Positions 56,785-64,000 of a stretch of 64,000 nucleotides of DNA are shown here, one piece after another; the first letter of the stretch is position 1, and every line of letters begins with the position of its first letter. The notes beneath the pieces were generated by a model, which searched no databases, was not told where the DNA came from, and saw only the letters and a list, made by a program, of their open reading frames with translations. Origin of the DNA: Rhodanobacteraceae bacterium (GTDB taxonomy: Bacteria > Pseudomonadota > Gammaproteobacteria > Xanthomonadales > Ahniellaceae); NCBI GenBank assembly GCA_016708465.1, contig JADJFT010000005.1:62001-126000 (forward strand). The letters are read 5' to 3'. The position numbers were made by a program, and so were the translations under genes.

Positions 56785-57000
56785 ATGGGCTCCTTCAGTA
56801 TTGGCCATTGGTTGATCGTGCTGTTGATCGTTGTGTTGATCTTCGGTACCAAGAAGTTGCGAAATATCGGCGGTGACCTCGGCGGCGCGGTGAAAGAATT
56901 CAAGAAAGGACTGGCTGAAGGCGAGGACACGCCCAAGCTTGAAGCCGACAAGAAGACCGCAGAGCCGGCGACCCAGTCCGAACGCGACAAGTCGGCCTGA
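56785..57000 (+). CDS. tatA: Sec-independent translocase protein TatA
   Basis: 71 aa. One N-terminal span (IGHWLIVLLIVVLIFGTKKL), the Phe-Gly hinge, then an amphipathic helix (NIGGDLGGAVKEFKKGL) and a charged tail. Pore-forming subunit for folded-protein export. First of a tatABC cluster, 11 bp before tatB. Confidence 0.95.
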   Translation: MGSFSIGHWLIVLLIVVLIFGTKKLRNIGGDLGGAVKEFKKGLAEGEDTPKLEADKKTAEPATQSERDKSA

Positions 57001-57011
57001 TCCACTAAAGC

Positions 57012-57290
57012 ATGTTCGATGTCGGTATCAGCGAACTGGCGTTGATCGCCGTGGTCGCGTTGGTCGTGCTCGGCCCTGAGCGGCTGCCGCACGCAGCGCG
57101 CACAGTAGGCGCGATGCTGCGGCGATTGCGTTCAAGTTGGACCAATCTGCGTTACGAAATCGACCGCGAGATCGCTGCTGACGAACTGAAGCGCAGCTTG
57201 CGTGAGACGGAAGAGACGATCCGCAAAGCCGATCCGGTGGCTGCGGTGAAGCGTGAGTTCGAAGCGCCTAAGGACGCCAACGAGCCATGA
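57012..57290 (+). CDS. tatB: Sec-independent translocase protein TatB
   Basis: 92 aa. MFDVGISELALIAVVALVVLGPERLP with the conserved Glu and Gly-Pro hinge, followed by a long amphipathic helix. Shorter than E. coli TatB (171) but typical for the related group. Overlaps tatC by 4 bp. Confidence 0.94.
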   Translation: MFDVGISELALIAVVALVVLGPERLPHAARTVGAMLRRLRSSWTNLRYEIDREIAADELKRSLRETEETIRKADPVAAVKREFEAPKDANEP

Positions 57291-58036
57291 GCAGTGCGCC
57301 GGGCGTCGATGGCGAATTGCCCTTTCTCGCCCATCTGATTGAATTGCGCGAGCGCTTGCTCAAGGCGGTCGTCGCGATCGGCGTGTTGTTTCTCGCCGGC
57401 ATTCCGTTTGCGAACCGCATCTATGCGCTGCTGGCGCAACCGCTGCTCGCCAAAATGCCGGCCGGCACCAAGATGATCGCGATTGAAGTTGCATCGCCAT
57501 TTCTGACACCGCTCAAGCTGAACTTCTTCGCAGCCTTGATCGTGGCGATGCCTTACCTGCTTTATCAAGCGTGGTCCTTCGTCGCGCCGGGCTTGTACAA
57601 GCACGAAAAACGCCTTGCCGTGCCGTTATTGGTGTCGGCGGTTGCGTTGTTCTACACCGGCTGCGCCTTTGCCTATTTCCTGGTGTTACCCGCGGTCTTC
57701 GGATTCCTGCAGGCGGTTGCGCCGACAGGCGTCGCGGTGATGACTGACATCAGCCAGTACCTCGATTTCGTGCTGGTGTTGTTCTTGGCATTCGGCCTTT
57801 GTTTCGAAGTGCCGGTGGCTGTGGTGATCTTGGTTCTACTCGGTTGGGTCACGCCGGCACAGTTGCGCGAGTCACGCCCGTACGTGGTCGTCGGCGCGTT
57901 CGTGATCGCCGCCGTATTGACGCCACCGGACGTTGTCTCGCAACTGATGCTCGCGATCCCGATGTGCTTTCTGTACGAGATAGGCATTCTTGCCGCGCGT
58001 TGGTTGCCGGCACGGGAAGATCGCGCTGAGCCTTGA
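57287..58036 (+). CDS. tatC: Sec-independent translocase protein TatC
   Basis: 249 aa polytopic protein with six spans. Conserved FLAHLIELRERLLKAV at the N-terminus (signal-peptide binding), YQAWSFVAPGLYKHEKR and LAFGLCFEVPVAVVIL. Receptor of the Tat translocon. ATGA overlap with tatB. Confidence 0.97.
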   Translation: MSSAPGVDGELPFLAHLIELRERLLKAVVAIGVLFLAGIPFANRIYALLAQPLLAKMPAGTKMIAIEVASPFLTPLKLNFFAALIVAMPYLLYQAWSFVAPGLYKHEKRLAVPLLVSAVALFYTGCAFAYFLVLPAVFGFLQAVAPTGVAVMTDISQYLDFVLVLFLAFGLCFEVPVAVVILVLLGWVTPAQLRESRPYVVVGAFVIAAVLTPPDVVSQLMLAIPMCFLYEIGILAARWLPAREDRAEP

Positions 58037-58279
58037 TTCGAGTGTCCGCCGCAACTCACTGCAAACCGCCAGCCACTTGACCGCCCTCGCCAAACCAACC
58101 GACCAGCCTCGCCGGCGAAACTGGCCACTACCGGCAACAAGTTGACTGGCTCAGATCGGCCAGGAAGAGACGTTCGCAGACTGCATGTCATCAGAGCCGC
58201 AGACTTGATTCCGCTTGATCTCGGTCAATGGCGCGCGCGATGTGCCGAGTAGCGTATCGCTCTGCACGGAGGGTTGCGC

Positions 58280-60157
58280 ATGTGTCGCGGGCCGGGATCG
58301 GAACGTAAGCGTCTGCGCCTCGGCACAGCGGTCGTGGCGTGCCTGTGGCTGTTCGCGAGCGTCGCGCAGGCGCAAGTGCAGCCAGTCCGCGACATTAACC
58401 CAGACATTGGATCGAGCCGCAACTACACCGATCTGCTCGTGGCATCGGAAGACATCGTGGTGTTCAGCGCCGATGACGGCAGCACCGGGCCGGCGCTTTG
58501 GCGTACCGATGGCACGAGTGCGGGCACGACCTTGGTCGCCGACCTGTTCGGTCCGAGCGGATTCTTCCCGGTACCGGAGAAGGCGATTGGCGTCGGTGCC
58601 CTGGCTTATTTCCTGGTGACGGACGCATTGGGCAGTCAGTTGTGGCGCTCGGATGGCAGTGTCGCAGGCAGCTTTCGTGCAACCACGCCCGTGCTGATTT
58701 CCGATGTCGTCGATCAGTGGGCGGGCCTGGTGCCCTACCGCGGTCTGCTGGCTTTCGAGTACGCCGGAAATCTCTGGTTGAGCGATGGTCTAACCACTGG
58801 CACGCTGCTGGCACCCGCCCAGATTCAGTTGTCGAACCTGCCTATCGGCAGCGTCGACGATGCGCTGTACCTGTATGGCACGTTTCCTGGCGCACTCGGA
58901 ACATACGGCTTGTTGCACTCCGACAGCAGTCCGGCCGGAACCGCTCTGGTCCAAGCCGATGTCGCGCCGTTCGAACCACTCGCGGTCAACGGTCGCCTGT
59001 ATTTCGTCTATGGCGTGCCGACGACCGGCGCCGAGCTCTACGCACTGGATGCCGGCGCGGCCAGCGTTCGTCTGGTCAAGGACATCTATGCCGGTTTCCC
59101 GACCTCGAATCCACAGCATCTGACCCGCGTCGAAGACCGCGTCTACTTCACCGCGACCGATGCCACCACGGGTGAAGAGTTATGGGTCAGCGATGGCAGC
59201 GAGGCCGGCACCTATCGGGTCAAAGACATCGTCCCCGGATTCAACTCGTCGTCACCGCGCGCGCTGACCGCCGTGGCATCCAGCCTGTATTTCGCAGCGA
59301 CGACCGCTGCCACCGGTACCGAGTTGTGGCGAACCGATGGCACGGATGCCGGCACGGCGATGGTCTTCGATCTGAACCCCGGCAGCAGCACCGGTCTGAC
59401 CGGTGCATCCGATGGTTTTGCCAGCAGGGGTGCGATCGCGCTGGTCAACGGCCGCGTCTTCTTCCAAGGCCGCACCGACAATTTCGGTGTCGGCGCGAAC
59501 CTGTGGCTGCTGGAAGCGGATGGTCAGACCGCGATGTGCCTTGACTACAGCGCGCTGAGCCTTGGCGCCTTGGTGCCCTTCAATGGCCAGTTGCTGTTCA
59601 CCGGCACGCGCCAATCCGATGGCCTTGAACTGTATTCGGCTGACCTGTTGTCGCTGCTCGGAAATACCTGGTGTTCGCATCCGGAATCCGGAATTGCCGA
59701 CGACGCCAGCCTGTTGCGTTCCGCTGCGCTGCTCCCGGATCGCGGCAACGTGTACGCGCCGGTGCTGAACCTGGATATCGGTCACGCCAACGTCGGCGAC
59801 CTGAAGATCGCCTTGCGCCATCGCGAAACCGGCACCAGCGTGTTGCTGCTCGATCGACCAGGTACCGGCGCCACACCGAACGGCTGCGCCAGCGATCTGA
59901 TCGACATCCAGCTCAGCGACGGCGCGGCGGCGACAGCGAACGACAACTGCACGCTGACCGAACAGCGCCTCGCCTATCCACGCAACGCGAGCTACCGGCC
60001 AGTTCAGTCCCTGTCCGCATTCAACGGCGAGTCACTCGCTGGGCACTGGGATCTCGAAGTCAACGACGCCGTGAGCGGCAATGCCGGCACCCTGCACCAA
60101 TGGTGCCTGTCCTGGTCCGGGCCGATGATGTTCAGCGACGGCTTCGAGTCGCTGTAG
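58280..60157 (+). CDS. Exported protein with ELWxxDGT repeats, P-domain-like end and MFSDGFESL tail
   Basis: 625 aa from ATG 58280 (GGAGGG at 58268-58273 places the start; TTG 58274 is also open). Signal peptide up to AQAQ. At least five repeats of the type ELWVSDGSEAGTYRVKDI and ELWRTDGTDAGTAMVFDL, the pattern of hyalin-like/ELWxxDGT exported proteins. The last 150 residues resemble a proprotein-convertase P domain (DLKIALRHRETGTSVLLL, LAGHWDLEVNDAVSGNAGTL, QWCLSW). It ends MFSDGFESL. Probably secreted and Cys-bonded. Nothing else suggests substrate. Confidence 0.87.
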   Translation: MCRGPGSERKRLRLGTAVVACLWLFASVAQAQVQPVRDINPDIGSSRNYTDLLVASEDIVVFSADDGSTGPALWRTDGTSAGTTLVADLFGPSGFFPVPEKAIGVGALAYFLVTDALGSQLWRSDGSVAGSFRATTPVLISDVVDQWAGLVPYRGLLAFEYAGNLWLSDGLTTGTLLAPAQIQLSNLPIGSVDDALYLYGTFPGALGTYGLLHSDSSPAGTALVQADVAPFEPLAVNGRLYFVYGVPTTGAELYALDAGAASVRLVKDIYAGFPTSNPQHLTRVEDRVYFTATDATTGEELWVSDGSEAGTYRVKDIVPGFNSSSPRALTAVASSLYFAATTAATGTELWRTDGTDAGTAMVFDLNPGSSTGLTGASDGFASRGAIALVNGRVFFQGRTDNFGVGANLWLLEADGQTAMCLDYSALSLGALVPFNGQLLFTGTRQSDGLELYSADLLSLLGNTWCSHPESGIADDASLLRSAALLPDRGNVYAPVLNLDIGHANVGDLKIALRHRETGTSVLLLDRPGTGATPNGCASDLIDIQLSDGAAATANDNCTLTEQRLAYPRNASYRPVQSLSAFNGESLAGHWDLEVNDAVSGNAGTLHQWCLSWSGPMMFSDGFESL

Positions 60158-60533
60158 GGCGAGGTATAGGAGATTCAAACGCCCTTTTCGGTCAGCCTGC
60201 CGGGTAGTCGGTGGTCGCGCAAGCGCCGGTTTGGGGCCGTATTGAGCGCGGATCGGACGTCGAAGAGTGGGGTTTCCCCATCGCGGGGCCACGCAGCGGC
60301 GTTGTCAGCAGCCATTCTTCGTCGATTCCCGACTGCGGGCCGAGTGAAGCTCTGCGGGATCGTGGCCGCATCGGCTCGGGGGCTGAGGGCCGCCTGCGAG
60401 TGACCGCTCTCGTTCTGGTGCCGTCCTTGAATGACGCTTGTGGGTCGATTTCAGCTGGTCAGCAATCTGCCGTTTGTGGGCAGAACGAAAACGGCCCCAA
60501 TCGGGGCCGTTTTGTTGATGTCGATTCCGACGC
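60158..60533. other. Gap without recognised gene, holds the convergent terminator
   Basis: 376 bp between two convergent genes. I see no convincing gene; small open frames here have no family look. The only clear element is the bidirectional terminator at 60488-60513. Confidence 0.6.
60488..60513. terminator. Bidirectional intrinsic terminator
   Basis: AAAACGGCCCC (60488-60498), loop AATC, GGGGCCGTTTT (60503-60513): a perfect 11-bp stem with A-tract on one side and T-tract on the other, between convergent genes; it should stop transcription from both. Confidence 0.92.
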
Positions 60534-61337
60534 TTACTCCGCAGGTGGTGCCGGCGGCGCTGGCGGATCTTGCGATGCCGGTGGCGCCATCGGCACTGGT
60601 GGTGCCATTGGCGCTTGTGCCGGTTCGCTGCTGCCGAAGACTTGGCGGTGCGCGTAATACATCGATGGCCCACCGACCAGCGCACCAAGGATTCCAAGCA
60701 CGAGTGCGCCAAGCAGCGGAATCCACGCGACGAACAGCGCCACGAAGAAGAACGCCGCGCCAAGGCAGAGGAAGCCGACAATGATCGAGACCAGGTTCGC
60801 CATGCAGATCGCGAAGCTTTCTTTCATCGCGTCGAACGGAGCGACCCCATCGAGCATCACTCGTGGCACCGCGAAATAGACCATGAAGGCCACCGCGATC
60901 GCCGCTGGAATCATCAGCAACGCGGCGATGACCATGCCGGCGATGCCCATGCTCGCGCCACTGGAACTGCCGCTAGACGCCGCAAAAATGGCGCCGCCGA
61001 TCATCACTGCGGCAATCACACCGCCAATCAGCATCAACGCGACGACGGGCAGGCACAGGGTGATCATCGGGCCGGCCTTTCCGGGTTGCTGGAAGGCGAT
61101 GAACAAATGCTCGATCTCGGCTTTGCGGCCGGATTCCTGCTCACGTGCAGCCCAAACGAACCCACCCTGCAATGCCGGGGCGATCACGATCATCGCCAAA
61201 TTGAGCAGCGGTATCGCCGAGATGACCGCATAGATCAGCGCCATCACGACAAATACGCCCGGGTTCTTCAATGCCAACTGGATGGCCGACGAGAACCAGT
61301 TAAAGACATCGCCGATCTCGAATTTATTGCCGCTCAT
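60534..61337 (-). CDS. BPSS1780-family integral membrane protein
   Basis: 267 aa from ATG 61337 (MSGNKFEIGDVFNWFSSAIQ). About six hydrophobic helices, the family pattern, and a Pro/Ala-rich cytoplasmic tail (PPAPPAPPAE). No catalytic motif. A longer reading frame to 61409 includes non-coding residues. Divergent from arfB. Confidence 0.86.
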   Translation of the reverse strand: MSGNKFEIGDVFNWFSSAIQLALKNPGVFVVMALIYAVISAIPLLNLAMIVIAPALQGGFVWAAREQESGRKAEIEHLFIAFQQPGKAGPMITLCLPVVALMLIGGVIAAVMIGGAIFAASSGSSSGASMGIAGMVIAALLMIPAAIAVAFMVYFAVPRVMLDGVAPFDAMKESFAICMANLVSIIVGFLCLGAAFFFVALFVAWIPLLGALVLGILGALVGGPSMYYAHRQVFGSSEPAQAPMAPPVPMAPPASQDPPAPPAPPAE

Positions 61338-61437
61338 TCCTAACTCCCCGTAGATCGCGCGGGTTGCGCAGTCGCGAGCATAGCCCGAGCGTCGCGCCGA
61401 CGCAGCCATCGTGTCGCGCTAACGATAGAATCTACCA

Positions 61438-61860
61438 ATGCTAGTCATCACCGCACGTATCCACATTGCTGACTCGGAGCTCGAAGAGCGCTTCGTAAGG
61501 GCTTCCGGTCCCGGTGGTCAGAACGTCAATAAAGTCTCAACCGCCGTCGAGTTGCGTTTTAACGCACGCACATCGCCGTCGTTGCCGGAAACCGTGCGCA
61601 CGCGGCTGCTGGCACGGGCCGACCGCCGCATCACCGGCGACGGCGTCATCGTCATCCAAGCCAACCGCTTCCGCACTCAGGAGCGCAACCGCGACGATGC
61701 GCGCGAGCGGCTCGCCGAACTGGTGCGTGCCGCGACCGTCGTACCGAAAGCGCGCATCGCGACCAAGCCGACGCGGGCCTCGAAAGAGCGTCGACTCGAT
61801 GCCAAAAAGACGCGTTCCGCGATCAAGCGTGGGCGCAACACACAAGTGGATCACGACTGA
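61438..61860 (+). CDS. arfB: Alternative ribosome-rescue factor / peptidyl-tRNA hydrolase ArfB
   Basis: 140 aa. Catalytic GPGGQNVNKVSTAVELRF (GGQ loop) and a basic C-terminal tail (KERRLDAKKTRSAIKRG) that enters the mRNA channel. Releases peptides from stalled ribosomes. Overlaps the next start (TGATG). Confidence 0.95.
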   Translation: MLVITARIHIADSELEERFVRASGPGGQNVNKVSTAVELRFNARTSPSLPETVRTRLLARADRRITGDGVIVIQANRFRTQERNRDDARERLAELVRAATVVPKARIATKPTRASKERRLDAKKTRSAIKRGRNTQVDHD

Positions 61861-62453
61861 TGGGCAAACCGATCGAACAAGACATACCGTCCTTGGCGCC
61901 GCGCTGTTACCCGCGACTGCTGCGCGCATTCGCCAGCACTTGTCTGCGACTGCTTGGCTGGAAGCTCAAGGGCAGTTTCCCGAACGAGAAGCAGTTGCTG
62001 ATCGTGATCGCACCACACTCGTCGGCGTGGGATGCGCTGTATGGCTTGCTGATCAAGATCGCGCTCGGTGTCGACATCCGCTTTCTGGCCAAGCACGAAG
62101 CCTTCTGGTTTCCGCTCGGTGTATTGCTGAAAGGTCTGGGCGCCATTCCGATCGATCGCCGCGCCGCGCATGGCGTCGTTGGTGAAACCGTCGCTGGCTT
62201 TCGGAACAATCCGAATGCTTGGTTTTTGCTCGCGCCAGAAGGCACCCGCAAAGCAGTGACGAAGTGGAAATCCGGTTTCTGGCACATTGCCCGTCAGGCA
62301 AAGGTGCCGGTGTGTGCGATGTACATCCACTACCCGGAGAAATGTTTCGGCGTCATCGAAGGTACCTTCGCGATGACTGCGGACATGGAAGGCGATATCG
62401 CACGGATCCGCGCCGCACTCGCCCCCTATCAAGGCAAACTTCGCGGTGTGTGA
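61860..62453 (+). CDS. 1-acyl-sn-glycerol-3-phosphate acyltransferase-like protein
   Basis: 197 aa, PlsC-like fold. Motif I APHSSAWDALYGLL (HX4D), motif II GAIPIDRR and motif III LLAPEGTRKAVTKWKSGFW. Lacks strong membrane spans and is shorter than PlsC, so it may use another acyl acceptor. ATG overlaps the arfB stop by 1 bp. Confidence 0.87.
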   Translation: MGKPIEQDIPSLAPRCYPRLLRAFASTCLRLLGWKLKGSFPNEKQLLIVIAPHSSAWDALYGLLIKIALGVDIRFLAKHEAFWFPLGVLLKGLGAIPIDRRAAHGVVGETVAGFRNNPNAWFLLAPEGTRKAVTKWKSGFWHIARQAKVPVCAMYIHYPEKCFGVIEGTFAMTADMEGDIARIRAALAPYQGKLRGV

Positions 62454-62510
62454 TGATGCCGCGTCGACAGCCCGAATGATCTGCTGGCGACCGCACGACC
62501 TAGGACTCAT

Positions 62511-62990
62511 ATGCTCAAGATTGGCGATCGCATACCAGATTTCGAGCTTGTCACCGACCGCGGTGAGCGCGTTTCACCGAAGTCACTCAAGGGCACACGC
62601 ACGCTGCTGTACTTCTATCCGAAGGACGATACGCCGGGTTGTACGACCGAAGCCTGCGCGTTTCGCGATGCAATGCCGAAGTTCGATTCGGCCAAGCTGC
62701 GCATCTACGGCATCAGTGCAGATGACGACAAGCGACATGCCAAGTTCGTCGCCAAACACGCGCTGAATTTTCCGCTGATCGCCGACCCGGAGCGCCACGC
62801 GATCGAAGGTTTTGGCGTCTGGGTAGAGAAGTCACTGTATGGACGCAAGTACATGGGCATCGCTCGTGCGACGTTCGCGATCGATGCCAACGGTAAGGTC
62901 GAACAGGTATGGGACAAGGTCAAGCCCAAGAGTCATGCCGACGAAGTGCTGGCGTGGGCGACTGGCGCCGCGACAACGCCGGCGCGTTGA
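62511..62990 (+). CDS. bcp: Thioredoxin-dependent peroxiredoxin (Bcp-type)
   Basis: 159 aa. Peroxidatic Cys in DDTPGCTTEACAFRD with a resolving Cys five residues on, the Bcp/PrxQ pattern; PEGFGVWVEKSLYGRKYMG-like segment present. Reduces hydroperoxides with thioredoxin. Intact. Confidence 0.96.
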   Translation: MLKIGDRIPDFELVTDRGERVSPKSLKGTRTLLYFYPKDDTPGCTTEACAFRDAMPKFDSAKLRIYGISADDDKRHAKFVAKHALNFPLIADPERHAIEGFGVWVEKSLYGRKYMGIARATFAIDANGKVEQVWDKVKPKSHADEVLAWATGAATTPAR

Positions 62991-63011
62991 GGATCTGGCG
63001 AGGTCGCCGTG

Positions 63012-64000
63012 TCAGCGCTCCGAATGTCCGGATTCGAACCAGTCGCGGCGGGTAAATAGGCCCGGTTTGATCAGATCGATGAAAGCGCGCGCCTGTGGAC
63101 TCAGGTACTTGCCCTTACGCATCACCACGCCGTAGCTGCGCTGCGGAAACCAGGCACGCATGTTACGCACTTCGAGGCGATCTTCCGGGCGCAGGCAAAT
63201 TCCGGTGACGATCGAAATGCCGAGGCCCATCGACACGTATTGTTTGATGACTTCCCAGCCGCCGACTTCGATGCCGACCTGATACGGCACCCGTGCTTGC
63301 TGGAAGATCAGGTCGACGAGCCGATAGGTCGTCAGTCGGCGCGCCGGCAGGATCAAGCCGTAGGGAGATAAGTCCTCTAGGCGGATGTCGGCCTTCTGCA
63401 TCAATGGATGATTCGGTGGCGTGATCAGCATCGGATCGAAGTGATACACCGCCTCATAAGCGAGATCGTTGGGCACGTCGATCATCGAACCGACAGCGAA
63501 GTCGGCCGTGTCTGTGCGCATCATCGTCAGACCCTCGTTGCCGGTGACATTGACCAGATGCAGGCGCACTTTCGGATATCGTTCGCGGAACGCTTGCACC
63601 AAGTTCGGCAGCAGGTATTGGATGGTCGAGGTGCCGGCGGCAATCGTCAGCTCACCGGCGTCCATGCCGACCAATTTGCCGCGGAAGCTCTCGTCGATGC
63701 CGTCGAAGCCCTCGATCAATGGCAAAGCGAGGTCGTACAGCGTCTGGCCTTCGCGGGTAAGTTGGATGCGCCGGCTGCTGCGATCGATCAGTTGCACACC
63801 CAGTTCTCGTTCCAGCGCACCGATCTGCAAACTAATTGATGGTTGGCTCAGGAACAGCGCCTCGGCGGCGCGCGAAAACGTGCCCAACTTGGCACTCATG
63901 CAGAATGCGCGTAGTTGCTTCAGTCGATTGCCCTTGTAGTAAAAACGTGGCTCGCCGGTACCGCGACGGCGCCGTTTTACGGGTGCGGCGGGAGCTTCCA
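63012..64000 (-). CDS. LysR-family regulator (5' end at or beyond window edge)
   Basis: The frame from 63899 is open further upstream to the window end, reading APVKRRRRG, then FYYKGNRLKQLRAFC before the ATG at 63899. That extra part completes the N-terminal HTH (LKQLRAFCMSAKLGTFSRAA), so the true start lies at or just past position 64000. HTH continues AEALFLSQPSISLQIGALERELG; the effector domain follows to residue about 325. It resembles CysB/Cbl-type LysR proteins. Its target is unknown; the neighbouring bcp gene is convergent. Confidence 0.9.
   Translation of the reverse strand, partial: EAPAAPVKRRRRGTGEPRFYYKGNRLKQLRAFCMSAKLGTFSRAAEALFLSQPSISLQIGALERELGVQLIDRSSRRIQLTREGQTLYDLALPLIEGFDGIDESFRGKLVGMDAGELTIAAGTSTIQYLLPNLVQAFRERYPKVRLHLVNVTGNEGLTMMRTDTADFAVGSMIDVPNDLAYEAVYHFDPMLITPPNHPLMQKADIRLEDLSPYGLILPARRLTTYRLVDLIFQQARVPYQVGIEVGGWEVIKQYVSMGLGISIVTGICLRPEDRLEVRNMRAWFPQRSYGVVMRKGKYLSPQARAFIDLIKPGLFTRRDWFESGHSER

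Noticed and set aside
60211..60657. Plus-strand open frame in the 60158-60533 gap
   Set aside because: Runs through a strong terminator into the antisense of the BPSS1780 gene; no family features.

Overview
The window is high-GC DNA coding on both strands with short gaps. Gene content (polA, ftsEX, rpoH, ferrochelatase, tatABC, plsB, ttcA, rdgC) is that of a gammaproteobacterium. Several traits suggest a Xanthomonadales/Lysobacterales relative: a C-rich-loop small RNA after polA, propeller-type sensor proteins, an ECF sigma factor paired with a Ser/Thr kinase, and exported proteins ending in a short F-x-x-G/S-F-E tail. The order-level assignment is inference.

Layout. 1-4059: divergent sensor histidine kinase (cut by the window edge) and a REC-GGDEF regulator. 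4082-7087: polA followed by a candidate sRNA. 7147-11586: gspF, ftsE, ftsX, a double-receiver protein and ung, tightly packed and partly overlapping. 12104-13387: a TerC/Alx-family membrane protein behind a yybP-ykoY (manganese) riboswitch. 13445-28871: a TetR regulator divergent from a polyunsaturated-fatty-acid-synthase-like locus (enoyl reductase, KS-AT-ACP-ACP-KR-DH, KS-CLF-AT-four hot-dog folds, phosphopantetheinyl transferase). 28904-32751: a propeller-GGDEF protein, a Na+/H+ antiporter remnant and an unknown gene. 33036-41428: rpoH, tdk, rep-type helicase, acid phosphatase lipoprotein, another lipoprotein, plsB. 41444-48514: ECF sigma, Ser/Thr kinase and four exported proteins. 48536-64000: ttcA, rdgC, a metallopeptidase, hemH, tatABC, more exported proteins, arfB, an acyltransferase, bcp and a LysR regulator cut by the edge.

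The most notable locus is the secondary-lipid synthase. ER, KS, AT, ACP, KR, DH, CLF and the ACP-activating transferase lie together under a likely local repressor. AT is fused into the KS-CLF-DH protein, an arrangement I associate with myxobacterial Pfa3 rather than with Shewanella-type pfaABCD. The ACP region is a fresh tandem duplication. As given, the two large proteins are interrupted by one nonsense codon and at least seven indels. Single-base indels also hit plsB, rep, rdgC, the ECF sigma gene, a SYLF gene and one unknown gene, mostly at short homopolymers. Because plsB is normally essential, I read most of these as assembly or base-calling errors, not decay, but the sequence alone cannot settle this.
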